The notes under the pieces: model-generated | What the model was told of the DNA's origin: nothing | The model's database searches: none | Seen by the model: the letters and a program-made list of their open reading frames with translations, nothing else | Position numbers and translations under genes: made by a program | Part shown: one piece after another, positions 1-7,961 of the stretch | Numbering within the stretch: position 1 is the first letter of the stretch | Layout of the letters: each line of letters begins with the position of its first letter | DNA from: JAUNQW01 sp043424615 | GTDB taxonomy: Bacteria; Bacillota; Bacilli; Lactobacillales; Carnobacteriaceae_A | DNA: 59,585 nt | NCBI GenBank assembly: GCA_043424615.1 | Contig: JBHWOX010000021.1 | Span: 1 to 59,585, forward strand | Reading direction: 5' to 3'

Positions 1-60
1 TTTGTTCAGTTTTCAAAGATCCACTCTTTTATAAAATGTCGCTTTGCTTTGACGCGACTT
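1..60 (-). ncRNA. rRNA operon 5' leader with boxA-like antitermination sequence
   Basis: Read on the minus strand, this is the leader of an rRNA operon whose 16S gene must lie just beyond the left edge. It has a small hairpin with arms GTCGC/GCGAC (38-42 with 53-57), followed by the ATCTTTGAAAACTGAACAAA stretch at 1-20. That stretch resembles the boxA-type leader or spacer motif of Firmicutes rrn operons. It sits directly downstream of two strong promoters. The 16S gene itself is not in the window, so the assignment rests on leader and promoter resemblance. Confidence 0.8.
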
Positions 61-64
61 TTAT

Positions 65-93
65 ATAATATCAAGCCGTCAATTAAATGTCAA
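65..93 (-). promoter_or_regulatory. rrn promoter P2 (TTGACA-17-TATTAT)
   Basis: The minus strand has a perfect -35 TTGACA (88-93), a 17-base spacer and a -10 TATTAT (65-70). A strongly A/T-rich tract (about 100-130) lies just upstream and resembles an UP element. The promoter opens into the rRNA leader, with a start expected near position 58. Confidence 0.88.
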
Positions 94-158
94 GGGAAAG
101 TAAAAATATTTTTTATTTTTTTATTTGCCTTGGCTCTTTTATTTTCGGCTGGATTTAT

Positions 159-187
159 AATATACCACCGTCTTTAAAAGAATGCAA
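159..187 (-). promoter_or_regulatory. rrn promoter P1 (TTGCAT-17-TATATT)
   Basis: A second sigma-A-like promoter on the minus strand, with -35 TTGCAT (182-187), a 17-base spacer and -10 TATATT (159-164). It lies 94 bases upstream of P2, the tandem arrangement usual for Firmicutes rRNA operons. It follows immediately after the terminator of the upstream gene. Confidence 0.7.
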
Positions 188-196
188 GACTTTTTA

Positions 197-228
197 TTAA
201 AAAAGAGCACTGACCTCTGTCAGCGCTC
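197..228 (-). terminator. terminator after the acetyltransferase gene
   Basis: Minus-strand hairpin with arms 219-228 and 205-214 (10 pairs including one G-U, loop AGAG), followed by a run of six T. It ends the ppiB-cvfD-pgi-acetyltransferase transcript and separates it from the rRNA promoters. Confidence 0.9.
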
Positions 229-247
229 TCCAAGGCTTTTTAGGTTT

Positions 248-781
248 TTATTCTGTCCCATGCCATTCGTAAAGGTTAAAATCATTCAGCCGGTCCCCGT
301 CAAAAATATTCTCTTGTTGGCCAACCTTCTTAAAGCTTTCCGCAGTATAAAAGTGGTTTAAAGCCTCTATCTGGCAACGGCAATCCAATCGTAAAGCTTT
401 TTTGTCGTTTTTTTCAGTGAGCTCTTTGGCTGCAGCCATTAGGTCTGAGCCGTATCCTTTGTTCTTATACTGGCGGTGAACAGCTAAGCGGTGGAGATAA
501 TAATAGTCCTGCTGGCTATCTTTCCCCCACAGCTTTTCATCCCAGTCACTTTGTTTGCTATATAAAATGAACATGCCAACAATCATATTTTGAGTGTTTC
601 GGCCGACGTAAAGCTGCCCTGCTGCTAGTCGTTCCTTTGTTTGGTGGGAATCTTCCCCCCTTAACAAACTATTCCATTGTTGTGACCCTTGATCTTTTAA
701 CCACTGGGCCACATTCACCAGCAAGTCATGGATGTCAGGCCAGTCTTTAACTTCAGCTCTTACAACCTTAATAGTAGACAT
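248..781 (-). CDS. GNAT-family N-acetyltransferase
   Basis: A 177-residue cytoplasmic protein with the GNAT fold. The acetyl-CoA-binding part is around residues 98-118, where LHRLAVHRQYKNKGYG gives the beta4 strand and the Q/RxxGxG-type loop. It ends with the usual strand pattern (LRLDCRCQIEALNHFY). The substrate cannot be read from sequence. It is the last gene of an operon: its SD (AAGGAG) overlaps the stop codon of pgi four bases upstream, and a strong terminator follows. The pgi linkage looks like co-transcription rather than shared pathway. Confidence 0.85.
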   Translation of the reverse strand: MSTIKVVRAEVKDWPDIHDLLVNVAQWLKDQGSQQWNSLLRGEDSHQTKERLAAGQLYVGRNTQNMIVGMFILYSKQSDWDEKLWGKDSQQDYYYLHRLAVHRQYKNKGYGSDLMAAAKELTEKNDKKALRLDCRCQIEALNHFYTAESFKKVGQQENIFDGDRLNDFNLYEWHGTE

Positions 782-785
782 CCTT

Positions 786-2144
786 TTACTCCTTATGGAT
801 CATTTTATTCTTTAACTCTTTAGCTAACTCTTCATACCCCGGTTTGTTCAACAGGGCGAACATATTGTTTTTATAAGCTTCTACTCCAGGTTGGTCGAAG
901 GGATTGACCGCATTGACATATCCGGACAAGGCCACAGCAAGTTCAAAAAAGAAAAAGAGCTGGCCCAGATGATATTCATCCGCTCGATCAATAGAGAGTA
1001 GAATATTGGGAACTCCCCCCTCTACATGAGCGACCATGGTGCCTTCTAAAGCTTTGTGGTTGATGGTGTTAAGGCTTTCGCCATCCAAAAAGGCCATAGA
1101 GTCCTGCTCATTGTCTGAGGGAGGTAAGTGTATATCCGCTTCTGCTTGTTCAATTTTTAAAACGGTCTCAAATAACTGCCGGCGGCCATCTTGAATATAC
1201 TGACCAAGAGCGTGAAGATCTGTGGTGAAGTTAGCCATGGCTGGATAAATTCCCATTTGATCTTTACCTTCAGACTCACCGAAGAGTTGCTGCCACCATT
1301 CTGAAAAAGCTTTGAGCTTGGGTTCATAATTGATGAGCAATTCTATATCGTAGCCCTTGCGGTACAAAATATTTCGAATAGCCGCATATTGCATGGCTGA
1401 ATTGTGTTCAAAATCGGCTTTCCGATATTCCTCAGCGTAATCAGTCGCTCCTTCAAGCAGGCGCTCAATATCATGACCTAGAGCTGCAATTGGCAGCAAA
1501 CCAACCGCAGTCAAAACAGTAAAACGCCCCCCCACATCTGCGGGAATGCTTAAACTGGTCATTTGATGTTGGTCGGCTTCTTGTCTCAAGGCTCCATTTT
1601 TAGCATCGGTGGTGATATAAATCCGACGGCGTCCTTCTTCTTCTCCATATTGATCAAACAGTCGTTGCTTAAACAAGCGATAAGCGATGGACGGCTCCAA
1701 GGTGGTGCCTGACTTAGAAATAATATTGATGGAAAAATCTTTTCCTTCTATATATTCTAATAAGTCATTCAAATAAGAAGCACTTAAATGATGACCAGCA
1801 AAATAAACCTCAAGATGGTCATCTTGCTGCGGTCCACACTGGTTGTGGAAGCTATGGTTTAAAAATTCTATGGCTGCTCGCGAACCAATATAAGAGCCCC
1901 CCACTCCAATCACTATCAATACGTCTGACTGTTGTTGAATATCAGCAGCCAGTTTTTTTATTCTTTCAATTTCCTCACCGCTGACACATTGGGTAATGTC
2001 TAACCAGCCCAAGTATTCATGGCCAGGGCCTGTATAGGATCGGAGTAAATCATCAGCGGCTTCAAGCTGATACTGGATATAGTCCATTTCGGTGGGAGCT
2101 ATAAAAGGTCCTATGGCATAGGCCGTGTTAATTTTAAGTCCCAT
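786..2144 (-). CDS. pgi: glucose-6-phosphate isomerase
   Basis: Interconverts glucose-6-phosphate and fructose-6-phosphate in glycolysis. At 452 residues it has the short Firmicutes length. The SIS phosphosugar-binding parts are visible: GVGGSYIGSRAA near 80-91 and SKSGTTLEPS near 143-152. Catalytic Glu290 (in GESEGKD), His311 and Lys425 fall at the positions known for the B. subtilis enzyme. The start is supported by GAGGTG seven bases upstream. It follows the S1-domain gene by 21 bases and runs almost directly into the acetyltransferase gene. Confidence 0.97.
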   Translation of the reverse strand: MGLKINTAYAIGPFIAPTEMDYIQYQLEAADDLLRSYTGPGHEYLGWLDITQCVSGEEIERIKKLAADIQQQSDVLIVIGVGGSYIGSRAAIEFLNHSFHNQCGPQQDDHLEVYFAGHHLSASYLNDLLEYIEGKDFSINIISKSGTTLEPSIAYRLFKQRLFDQYGEEEGRRRIYITTDAKNGALRQEADQHQMTSLSIPADVGGRFTVLTAVGLLPIAALGHDIERLLEGATDYAEEYRKADFEHNSAMQYAAIRNILYRKGYDIELLINYEPKLKAFSEWWQQLFGESEGKDQMGIYPAMANFTTDLHALGQYIQDGRRQLFETVLKIEQAEADIHLPPSDNEQDSMAFLDGESLNTINHKALEGTMVAHVEGGVPNILLSIDRADEYHLGQLFFFFELAVALSGYVNAVNPFDQPGVEAYKNNMFALLNKPGYEELAKELKNKMIHKE

Positions 2145-2165
2145 GCTTTCACCTCTTTTTTATCA

Positions 2166-2552
2166 TTATTCATTCACTTTATACTCTTTCAAATTTTTTA
2201 ATGTTTCTTCAATCCACTCCGGCATTTTTTCAGCGATGGACTGGAAACCCGTCTCACTTTTCAAATTGCTGTAACGGGGATGGTATTTTCTTTTTTTAGA
2301 AGGTTGAATAGCCAACTCTTCTAAAGCTCGAGTTGACAAGGAAATTTTGTGGCTATACTCATCTATATCTAAAACGACCACTTCCACTGTTTTTCCTATT
2401 TTGAAAACATTTTTAATATTTTCGACAAAGCCATGAGTAATTTCAGAAATGTGGACCAAGCCTTGAGTATCGTCATCAAGTTGAACGAAGATACCATAAG
2501 GTTGGATACCCGTGACTTTTCCTTTTACTTTTTGGCCGATATGAAATCCCAA
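2166..2552 (-). CDS. cvfD: S1 RNA-binding domain protein, CvfD/YugI (general stress protein 13) family
   Basis: A small ribosome/RNA-associated regulator with one S1 domain at about residues 5-75 (KGKVTGIQPYGIFVQLDD, GLVHISEITHGFVENI). A basic linker (KKRKYHPRY) and a short helical tail ending in LKEYKV follow. The family acts in post-transcriptional control under stress. In-frame GTG at 2559-2561 touches the SD (AAAGGAA), so the TTG at 2550-2552, about nine bases further, is the likelier start; the GTG reading would add three residues. It lies between ppiB (9-18 bases away) and pgi. Confidence 0.88.
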   Translation of the reverse strand: MGFHIGQKVKGKVTGIQPYGIFVQLDDDTQGLVHISEITHGFVENIKNVFKIGKTVEVVVLDIDEYSHKISLSTRALEELAIQPSKKRKYHPRYSNLKSETGFQSIAEKMPEWIEETLKNLKEYKVNE

Positions 2553-2570
2553 TTTTGACACTTCCTTTAA

Positions 2571-3158
2571 TTAGGCTTCTGTAATACTGATGCTTTCAAT
2601 GACAACATCCTCAAGAGGTTTGTCAGCAAGATTGGTTTCGACTTTTTCAATGGCTTCCACGGTGGCCATTCCTTCAATCACTTGGCCGAAAACCGTGTGG
2701 CGGTTATCGAGCCAAGGGGTTCCCCCTTCTTCCTTATAAGTGGCCACAATCTCTTCTGGATAGCCTACTTCTTCCATTTGTTCAAGGAAGGAATCAGAAA
2801 CGTCATCAGCAGTCACAATGAAAAATTGGCTGCCATTAGTGTTAGGTCCAGCATTAGCCATGGACAGAGCACCGCGCAAGTTGTAAAGATCCTCATGAAA
2901 TTCATCTTCAAAACTTTCACCATAAATACTTTCACCACCAGCTCCTGTGCCTGTCGGGTCTCCCCCTTGAATCATAAAGTTGGGAATCACACGATGGAAA
3001 ATTACTCCATCATAATAGCCCTCTTTAGCATGTTGAACAAAATTTTCTACTGTTTTAGGAGCATGATCAGGAAATAAGTTTACGAGGATATCCCCCTGGT
3101 TAGTATGGATGTTTGCTTGTAAGTTAGCTTGATTTTCTAATTGTGGAAAGCTTGACAT
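2571..3158 (-). CDS. ppiB: peptidyl-prolyl cis-trans isomerase, cyclophilin type
   Basis: A cytoplasmic cyclophilin of 195 residues that speeds proline isomerisation during folding. The cyclophilin core is clear: GDILVNLFPDHAPKTVENF near 22-40, the active-site FHRVIPNFMIQGGDPTGTG near 54-72, and ANAGPNTNGSQFFIVT near 101-116. There is no signal peptide, so it is not the extracellular PrsA type. SD GAGGA precedes ATG. First gene of the ppiB-cvfD-pgi-acetyltransferase operon. The upstream metQ-amidase transcript is cut off by its own terminator. Confidence 0.95.
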   Translation of the reverse strand: MSSFPQLENQANLQANIHTNQGDILVNLFPDHAPKTVENFVQHAKEGYYDGVIFHRVIPNFMIQGGDPTGTGAGGESIYGESFEDEFHEDLYNLRGALSMANAGPNTNGSQFFIVTADDVSDSFLEQMEEVGYPEEIVATYKEEGGTPWLDNRHTVFGQVIEGMATVEAIEKVETNLADKPLEDVVIESISITEA

Positions 3159-3212
3159 TTAAAATCCTCCTCAAATTTGAATTCTTAACTATTTTACTAC
3201 AATACGGATTAG

Positions 3213-3249
3213 AAAAAAAGATAAGGGCTGTGTGCGTGATACAGCCCTT
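3213..3249 (-). terminator. terminator after the amidase gene
   Basis: Minus-strand hairpin with 9-bp arms (3241-3249 and 3223-3231, AAGGGCTGT/ACAGCCCTT), followed by a T-rich tract complementary to 3213-3220. It ends the metQ-amidase transcript. Confidence 0.88.
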
Positions 3250-3261
3250 GTCCTGGATCGG

Positions 3262-4719
3262 TTATTTTGCTTGATAATAGTGGAAAAGACCTTCGTCTTC
3301 TAAAAACTGTCCTAAAGCCAAAAGCTGGTCCTCCCTGCCTTTAGCGGCTGACAATTGCAGCCCCAGTGGACGGCCGTCTGAACAGGTCCATAATGGAAGA
3401 GACATGGCCGGAATACCTGTTAAATTATCGATGAGGGCATAAGGAGATAAACGATTGGCCTGATTTAAGCTTTCAAACAACGGCTCTTCCCAATCCGCTT
3501 GGTTTAATTCTTCCGCTGACTGGATGTTTTGAATAGCTTGAGTAGGATAAAGATCCTCATCTAAAGCAGGGGCTGCTTGGGTCGTGGTGGGTTGAATCAG
3601 AACATCAACCTCTTCAAAGACTTCACTCATAATAAAAGAAGCTTGGTCCCAGAGATCCAATAAAGCTGAATACTGGCTGCCGCTGATAGTTTTTCCATAA
3701 GAACGGATGGCCCATGTTAAGGGTTCTAATTCTTCTCTTGCGATCTCTTGCCCCCGGCCTGACTCAATCTTAGATAAAATCTTATCCATTTCTGCCCCAT
3801 TCATTTGATAATAGGAATGGACCAGAGCCGGGATGTCTAAAGCAGGCTTCATCTTTTGAACATGAAAGCCACGGTCGGATAAATCCTGAGCAATTTGATC
3901 TACCGCTGCCATAGCCTCATCACTGTCCCATTCTGGCCGTTGAACCAGACCGATGCGTAGGGACTTAAGGTCAGTTTTCGTCTTTTCAAAATCTTTTTCT
4001 TTTAAAAGAGGCAGGCGATAAGGCATGGCCATCCATTGGTCGGTTTGCAGATGGAAAAATAAGGCCAGGGTATCTCTCATAGACTTGGTCAAGGCAAAAT
4101 GACTCGCTCCACCGCCCCATGACCGCCACTGCTGAGGTCCCATGGGCATGCGTCCGGTGGTCGGTTTCAAGCCAATCAGACCAGTAAAGGAAGCAGGAAT
4201 GCGAATGGATCCTCCACCATCTGAAGCTGTAGCTATAGGTAATAGTCCGCCTTGGACAGCTGCAGCCGCTCCCCCACTTGATCCACCAGCATGGTAGGAA
4301 GGACAAACAGGGTTAGAAACCTTGCCGAAAGTCTGGGAATCGGATATAAATTTAATTCCAAATTCCGGCACATTGCTTTGGCCGACAATAATAAAGCCAG
4401 CCGCTTGAAGTGCTTGAATAAAATGGTTGGAAGCCAGCGCTTGATTGTCTTTCAATAAAGCAGAACCGGATGAGTTCAAACCGCCAGCCACCAACTGACC
4501 CAAGTCTTTACTGACAATCGGTACGCCTGCAAAGGGCGCTTGAAAACGATCAAATGTTTCAGCTTCTGCTAAAGCTTGGTCAAAAAGGGTATGGTGGATG
4601 GCCTGATAGTTATCTTGACTTTTAATCTTTTCGATGGCATCTTCCACCGCCTCTAGCGGGCTAATTTGTTTGCTTTTTATTTTTTCAGCTAATGACCAAG
4701 CGTCCGTTAATTCTGTCAT
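3262..4719 (-). CDS. amidase, amidase-signature family
   Basis: A 485-residue hydrolase of the amidase-signature superfamily. The Ser-cisSer-Lys triad is visible: Lys71 in VSKDLG, the glycine/serine-rich GGSSGGAAAA (Ser147/148) and nucleophile Ser171 in GGGSIRIPAS. It is not GatA: gatC and gatB are absent and the C-terminal half differs. The substrate is unknown. The sequence lacks a signal peptide, so it should act in the cytosol. It starts 27 bases after metQ and shares its transcript, so the imported ligand and the amide substrate may be related. That link is inference only. Confidence 0.9.
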   Translation of the reverse strand: MTELTDAWSLAEKIKSKQISPLEAVEDAIEKIKSQDNYQAIHHTLFDQALAEAETFDRFQAPFAGVPIVSKDLGQLVAGGLNSSGSALLKDNQALASNHFIQALQAAGFIIVGQSNVPEFGIKFISDSQTFGKVSNPVCPSYHAGGSSGGAAAAVQGGLLPIATASDGGGSIRIPASFTGLIGLKPTTGRMPMGPQQWRSWGGGASHFALTKSMRDTLALFFHLQTDQWMAMPYRLPLLKEKDFEKTKTDLKSLRIGLVQRPEWDSDEAMAAVDQIAQDLSDRGFHVQKMKPALDIPALVHSYYQMNGAEMDKILSKIESGRGQEIAREELEPLTWAIRSYGKTISGSQYSALLDLWDQASFIMSEVFEEVDVLIQPTTTQAAPALDEDLYPTQAIQNIQSAEELNQADWEEPLFESLNQANRLSPYALIDNLTGIPAMSLPLWTCSDGRPLGLQLSAAKGREDQLLALGQFLEDEGLFHYYQAK

Positions 4720-4746
4720 CTTAAACCTCTCTCAATCCTAATATTT

Positions 4747-5673
4747 TTATTTAAGTTTAACATATTCCTTATAATCTTCACTAGCGTCATCATCATTATT
4801 CCAGCCCGGGTAAAAACTCCCATCGCCTGTCTCATTCGCAAATTCTATCGTCTCAGGACTTTGGTAGTAATCCAATACCGTTTGAAGGCCAGGGTCATCC
4901 GCTAATTCTGGTCGAGTAGTGAAAGTCAAACGGAAGAGTTTTGAAGTGTTATCCGTGTCTTCAAAATATAAGGCCTCTTCTTTTTCTAAACCAGATTCTT
5001 TAGCCGCTGTCGCCCCCGGCATGACTAATTCCACATCAGTAATGGCTCGAGGGACCATGCCTGCCTCCATTGGAATAATGTCTAATTGCTTGGGATTGTC
5101 GACAATATCTTTTAATTCCGGAGTGGGTCCAGCCTCCTCATCGAGAGTAATTAAGCCCGCCTTCTCTAAGTGAGTCAAGGCATTGCCAAAATTCACCGGA
5201 TCTTCAATAACAGCAACTTGGGCGCCTGCTGGCACTTGCTCCAAGGAATCGATACCGTCCTGCCCCCAAATTCCCATAGCTTCAACAGAAAGGTAACCAA
5301 TAGGAATCAAATTTTCATGATTAGCTTCATTATAATCACTTAAAAATGGAATATATTGATAGGCATTAGCATCCAAAGATCCCTCAGAAACCCCCACATT
5401 GGGTTGGACATAATCACTCAAAATCACCGGCTCCACTTGAATATTTTCTTCAATTAAACGTTCGTTGACATTTTCCCAAATTTCGGCCGCTCGGTCGGAA
5501 ACCACTCCAACTTTATAAATTTTCACATCTTCTTGATCCTCTGTCGATTCTGATTGCGCCAATTCTTCCTGATTTTCATCCGTGGATGCAGGCTGTTCAG
5601 GCTGACCGCTTTGGCAGGCAAATATAAAAATAGCAACTAGCATAAAAAGTATGATCTTCAATAATTTTTTCAT
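4747..5673 (-). CDS. metQ: MetQ/NlpA-family substrate-binding lipoprotein
   Basis: A 308-residue solute-binding lipoprotein. A hydrophobic signal with lipobox IFAC puts the lipid-anchored Cys at residue 20, followed by a long acidic Ser/Glu linker. The NlpA/MetQ domain follows (KVGVVSDRAAEIWENV, ASTDENQ linker, NAYQYIPFLSDY, VAVIEDPVNFGNAL). The family mostly binds methionine or related compounds for an ABC importer. No MetN ATPase or MetP permease is in the window, so it either works with a distant importer or has another ligand. No S-box or T-box leader was recognised in the 230 bases upstream. Confidence 0.88.
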   Translation of the reverse strand: MKKLLKIILFMLVAIFIFACQSGQPEQPASTDENQEELAQSESTEDQEDVKIYKVGVVSDRAAEIWENVNERLIEENIQVEPVILSDYVQPNVGVSEGSLDANAYQYIPFLSDYNEANHENLIPIGYLSVEAMGIWGQDGIDSLEQVPAGAQVAVIEDPVNFGNALTHLEKAGLITLDEEAGPTPELKDIVDNPKQLDIIPMEAGMVPRAITDVELVMPGATAAKESGLEKEEALYFEDTDNTSKLFRLTFTTRPELADDPGLQTVLDYYQSPETIEFANETGDGSFYPGWNNDDDASEDYKEYVKLK

Positions 5674-5912
5674 TCTTCTTCCCCTTTTCTTCTTCTGCCT
5701 CTAATTTATAAAAGTAGACGCCTTAAAACAAGCTTTCTCCCCATTCCATCATCCTAATGTTTAATCAAGCCCAGCCATTTCACTATTTAAAGTACAAGTT
5801 TGTTTAACCGGCTGAAATGATGAGCGAGTGAGGAACATTTTTCTTCCTCCCTATTCATCTAAAATATGGTAATATGACTGTGAATGCTTATATCTAGAAG
5901 GAAGTGGCGTCA

Positions 5913-6395
5913 TTGACAATTTTTAATAATTATCCTTTGGTTGCAGCTCTGTTTGCTTTTATTTTCACACAGATTATTAAAGTCCCTCTCGCTATGTTAA
6001 TGGGGAGAGATGCACCTTCCCATTTGATTATTTCGACAGGAGGAATGCCAAGTTCTCACACTGCGGGGGTGTGCTCGCTATTCACCTCCCTCGTCATTGA
6101 ATACAGCATCGAATCTCCCTTGGTGGCTGTTTCGGGGGTGTTTGCCAGTCTGATTATAAACGATGCTGTCAAAGTTCGTCGTCAAAGTGGTGAACAGGCT
6201 ATTCTTCTTCGCCGTCTCATCACTGAGATACAACTGGCAGCTCACGAGCACAACTTCGCTAATAAGGATAAAATTATGAAGTTGTCCCATAATCTACGCC
6301 CCATTTCACTGGGCCACAAACCTTCTGAAGTTTTGGTAGGCGGCATAGTGGGAGTTTTAATTTCACTTATTTTTAAAAGTCTTTTTTATAATTAG
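5913..6395 (+). CDS. divergent PAP2-family membrane protein, YuiD type
   Basis: An integral membrane protein of the DUF212/divergent PAP2 family (YuiD of B. subtilis) with TM segments at each end. The conserved phosphatase-like motif STGGMPSSHTA lies near residues 42-52 and a second block contains VRRQSGEQA. Its role is probably lipid-phosphate chemistry but is unproven. I choose the TTG at 5913: the SD AAGGAAG lies 8-9 bases before it, the alternative GTG at 5904 touches the SD, and the resulting N-terminus matches YuiD in length. First gene of a three-gene plus-strand operon. Confidence 0.88.
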   Translation: MTIFNNYPLVAALFAFIFTQIIKVPLAMLMGRDAPSHLIISTGGMPSSHTAGVCSLFTSLVIEYSIESPLVAVSGVFASLIINDAVKVRRQSGEQAILLRRLITEIQLAAHEHNFANKDKIMKLSHNLRPISLGHKPSEVLVGGIVGVLISLIFKSLFYN

Positions 6396-6406
6396 GAGGA
6401 CGGGCG

Positions 6407-7414
6407 ATGACAGAAATAGATGATATTATCATTGTGGGGGGCGGCCCCGTTGGCTTATTCGCTGGTTTTTATGCCGGTATGAGAAATGCTCGAGTTAAAA
6501 TTATTGAAAGTTTGGGACAAGTCGGTGGCCAGCCCCGCCTGCTCTATCCGAAAAAAAACATCTATGATATCCCTGCCTATCCATCCATTAACGGTCAGGA
6601 ACTTAGCCACCGCCTGATTGAACAAATCAGCCGCTTCAATTTGGAAGTCTGCTTGAATGAAGAAGTGCAGACGATCGAATGGCTGGAGGAAGAAGAGGCT
6701 TATCTTTTAAGGAGCCAAGATGGAGAACATAGGGGACGTAGTATTATCTTAGCGGTTGGCGGAGGAGCCTTCCAAGCCCGCAAGTTAAAATTAGAAGAAG
6801 CGGCTAGCTTTGAAAAAACAAATTTACATTATTTAGTTAAAGATTTAGAAAGTTACCGCAATTTAGATGTTGTTATCAATGGTGGTGGAGATTCAGCTGT
6901 GGATTGGGCTTTAGCTTTAGAACCCATCGCTAAAACTGTCAGCTTGGTCCACCGCCGAGATAAATTTAGAGCCTTGGATTATTCCGTCCAACAATTAAAA
7001 GAAAGTGATATCCGTCTCTTAACCCCTTACGAACCCCATGGCATAGAAGCCGATGGTGACCGTATAAAAGTCATGCTCTTTAAAGAGCGGCGGGGTGAAG
7101 ATATTCAGCGGCTAGAGGCCGATGCTTTCATCGTCAGTTATGGTTTCCAGTCTTCCTTAGGAGCTATTCAAGACTGGCCGCTGGAAAAAAGCGCTGGCCG
7201 CATCCAAGTGGATTATAAGATGGAAAGCTCACTGGATAGAGTCTTTGCTATTGGTGATGTGTGCGACTATCCAGGTAAAATTGATTTAATCGCAACCGGT
7301 TTCGGTGAAGCTCCTATCGCCGTCAACCATGCCATCCATTCCATCCATCCTGACCAATCTATCAAACCCCAACAAAGTACTTCCCTGGGGTTAGAGGAGG
7401 ATGGCCATGTTTAA
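6407..7414 (+). CDS. ferredoxin/flavodoxin-NADP+ reductase, thioredoxin-reductase-like (YumC type)
   Basis: A 335-residue flavoprotein. The FAD-binding GGGPVGLFAGFYAG is at about 11-24, a second dinucleotide site VINGGGDSAVDWALA at about 150-165 binds NADPH, and the C-terminal FAD motif FAIGDVCDYPGK is present. No CxxC redox pair lies between them, which separates it from thioredoxin reductase and places it with type-2 ferredoxin-NADP+ reductases. It likely supplies or takes electrons from ferredoxin or flavodoxin. SD AGGAGG; 11 bases after yuiD and overlapping pgpA. Confidence 0.92.
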   Translation: MTEIDDIIIVGGGPVGLFAGFYAGMRNARVKIIESLGQVGGQPRLLYPKKNIYDIPAYPSINGQELSHRLIEQISRFNLEVCLNEEVQTIEWLEEEEAYLLRSQDGEHRGRSIILAVGGGAFQARKLKLEEAASFEKTNLHYLVKDLESYRNLDVVINGGGDSAVDWALALEPIAKTVSLVHRRDKFRALDYSVQQLKESDIRLLTPYEPHGIEADGDRIKVMLFKERRGEDIQRLEADAFIVSYGFQSSLGAIQDWPLEKSAGRIQVDYKMESSLDRVFAIGDVCDYPGKIDLIATGFGEAPIAVNHAIHSIHPDQSIKPQQSTSLGLEEDGHV

Positions 7415-7910
7415 GGAGGAAGAATTAAGAACATTGACCCTGGACTTATTAAAAAAACGGGGAGTTGAGCTTGAAGATATTGCTAGCTTGGTGACTCAAC
7501 TTCAAAGCCCATTTAACCCCGCTGTTAATAATGAAATGTCTATGTATTTCGTGGAGCGAACGCTAAGAAAAAGAGAAGTTCAAATGACCATCCTAACTGC
7601 CATCCAACTGGACATCTTAGCTGAAAACAAACAACTCATGTCTCCCCTCCAAGAAATTATTGAAGAAGATCGACCGCTGTATGGAACGGATGAATCTTTA
7701 GCTATGGCCATCGTCAATGTTTACGGATCGATTGGCCTCACTAATTTTGGCTATTTGGATAAGGTAAAGCCTGGCATCATTGGTCAATTAGATCAAGCCA
7801 AAGAAGGAAGCGTCCACACCTTCTTAGATGATATTATTGGCGCTATTGCTGCAGCGGCCGCTTCTTCGCTCGCCCATGCCCATCCAGATGTCAGCGATTC
7901 TTTCCACTAA
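7407..7910 (+). CDS. pgpA: phosphatidylglycerophosphatase A family protein (YutG)
   Basis: Member of the PgpA family, which dephosphorylates phosphatidylglycerol phosphate in phospholipid synthesis; Firmicutes YutG forms are soluble-looking. The core ALSIVN-like block (LAMAIVNVYGSIGLTNFGYLDKVKPGI, here quoted only in part) and FLDDIIGAIAAAAAS are present. Start: ATG at 7407 lies six bases after AGAGGAGG and overlaps the reductase stop (ATGTTTAA), whereas ATG at 7401 abuts the SD. The protein is 167 residues. The operon ends at the shared terminator at 7926-7961. Confidence 0.85.
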   Translation: MFKEEELRTLTLDLLKKRGVELEDIASLVTQLQSPFNPAVNNEMSMYFVERTLRKREVQMTILTAIQLDILAENKQLMSPLQEIIEEDRPLYGTDESLAMAIVNVYGSIGLTNFGYLDKVKPGIIGQLDQAKEGSVHTFLDDIIGAIAAAAASSLAHAHPDVSDSFH

Positions 7911-7925
7911 AAATAAAATTCCCAT

Positions 7926-7961
7926 AAAAAAGGACAGCCATTATTTTGGCTGTCCTTTTTT
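7926..7961. terminator. bidirectional terminator between pgpA and the TIGR01906 gene
   Basis: GGACAGCC (7932-7939) pairs with GGCTGTCC (7948-7955), flanked by A6 on one side and T6 on the other, so it can terminate both strands. It overlaps the last codons of the minus-strand gene ending at 7941. Confidence 0.93.

Noticed and set aside
2682..3077. A 131-codon open frame on the plus strand opposite ppiB
   Set aside because: It lies wholly within the strongly conserved cyclophilin gene on the other strand, has no SD or family resemblance, and is an antisense shadow.
5674..5903. Possible S-box or T-box riboswitch upstream of metQ
   Set aside because: I found no conserved T-box AGGGTGG-type segment, no SAM-I core, and no terminator/antiterminator pair in the 230-base divergent region.
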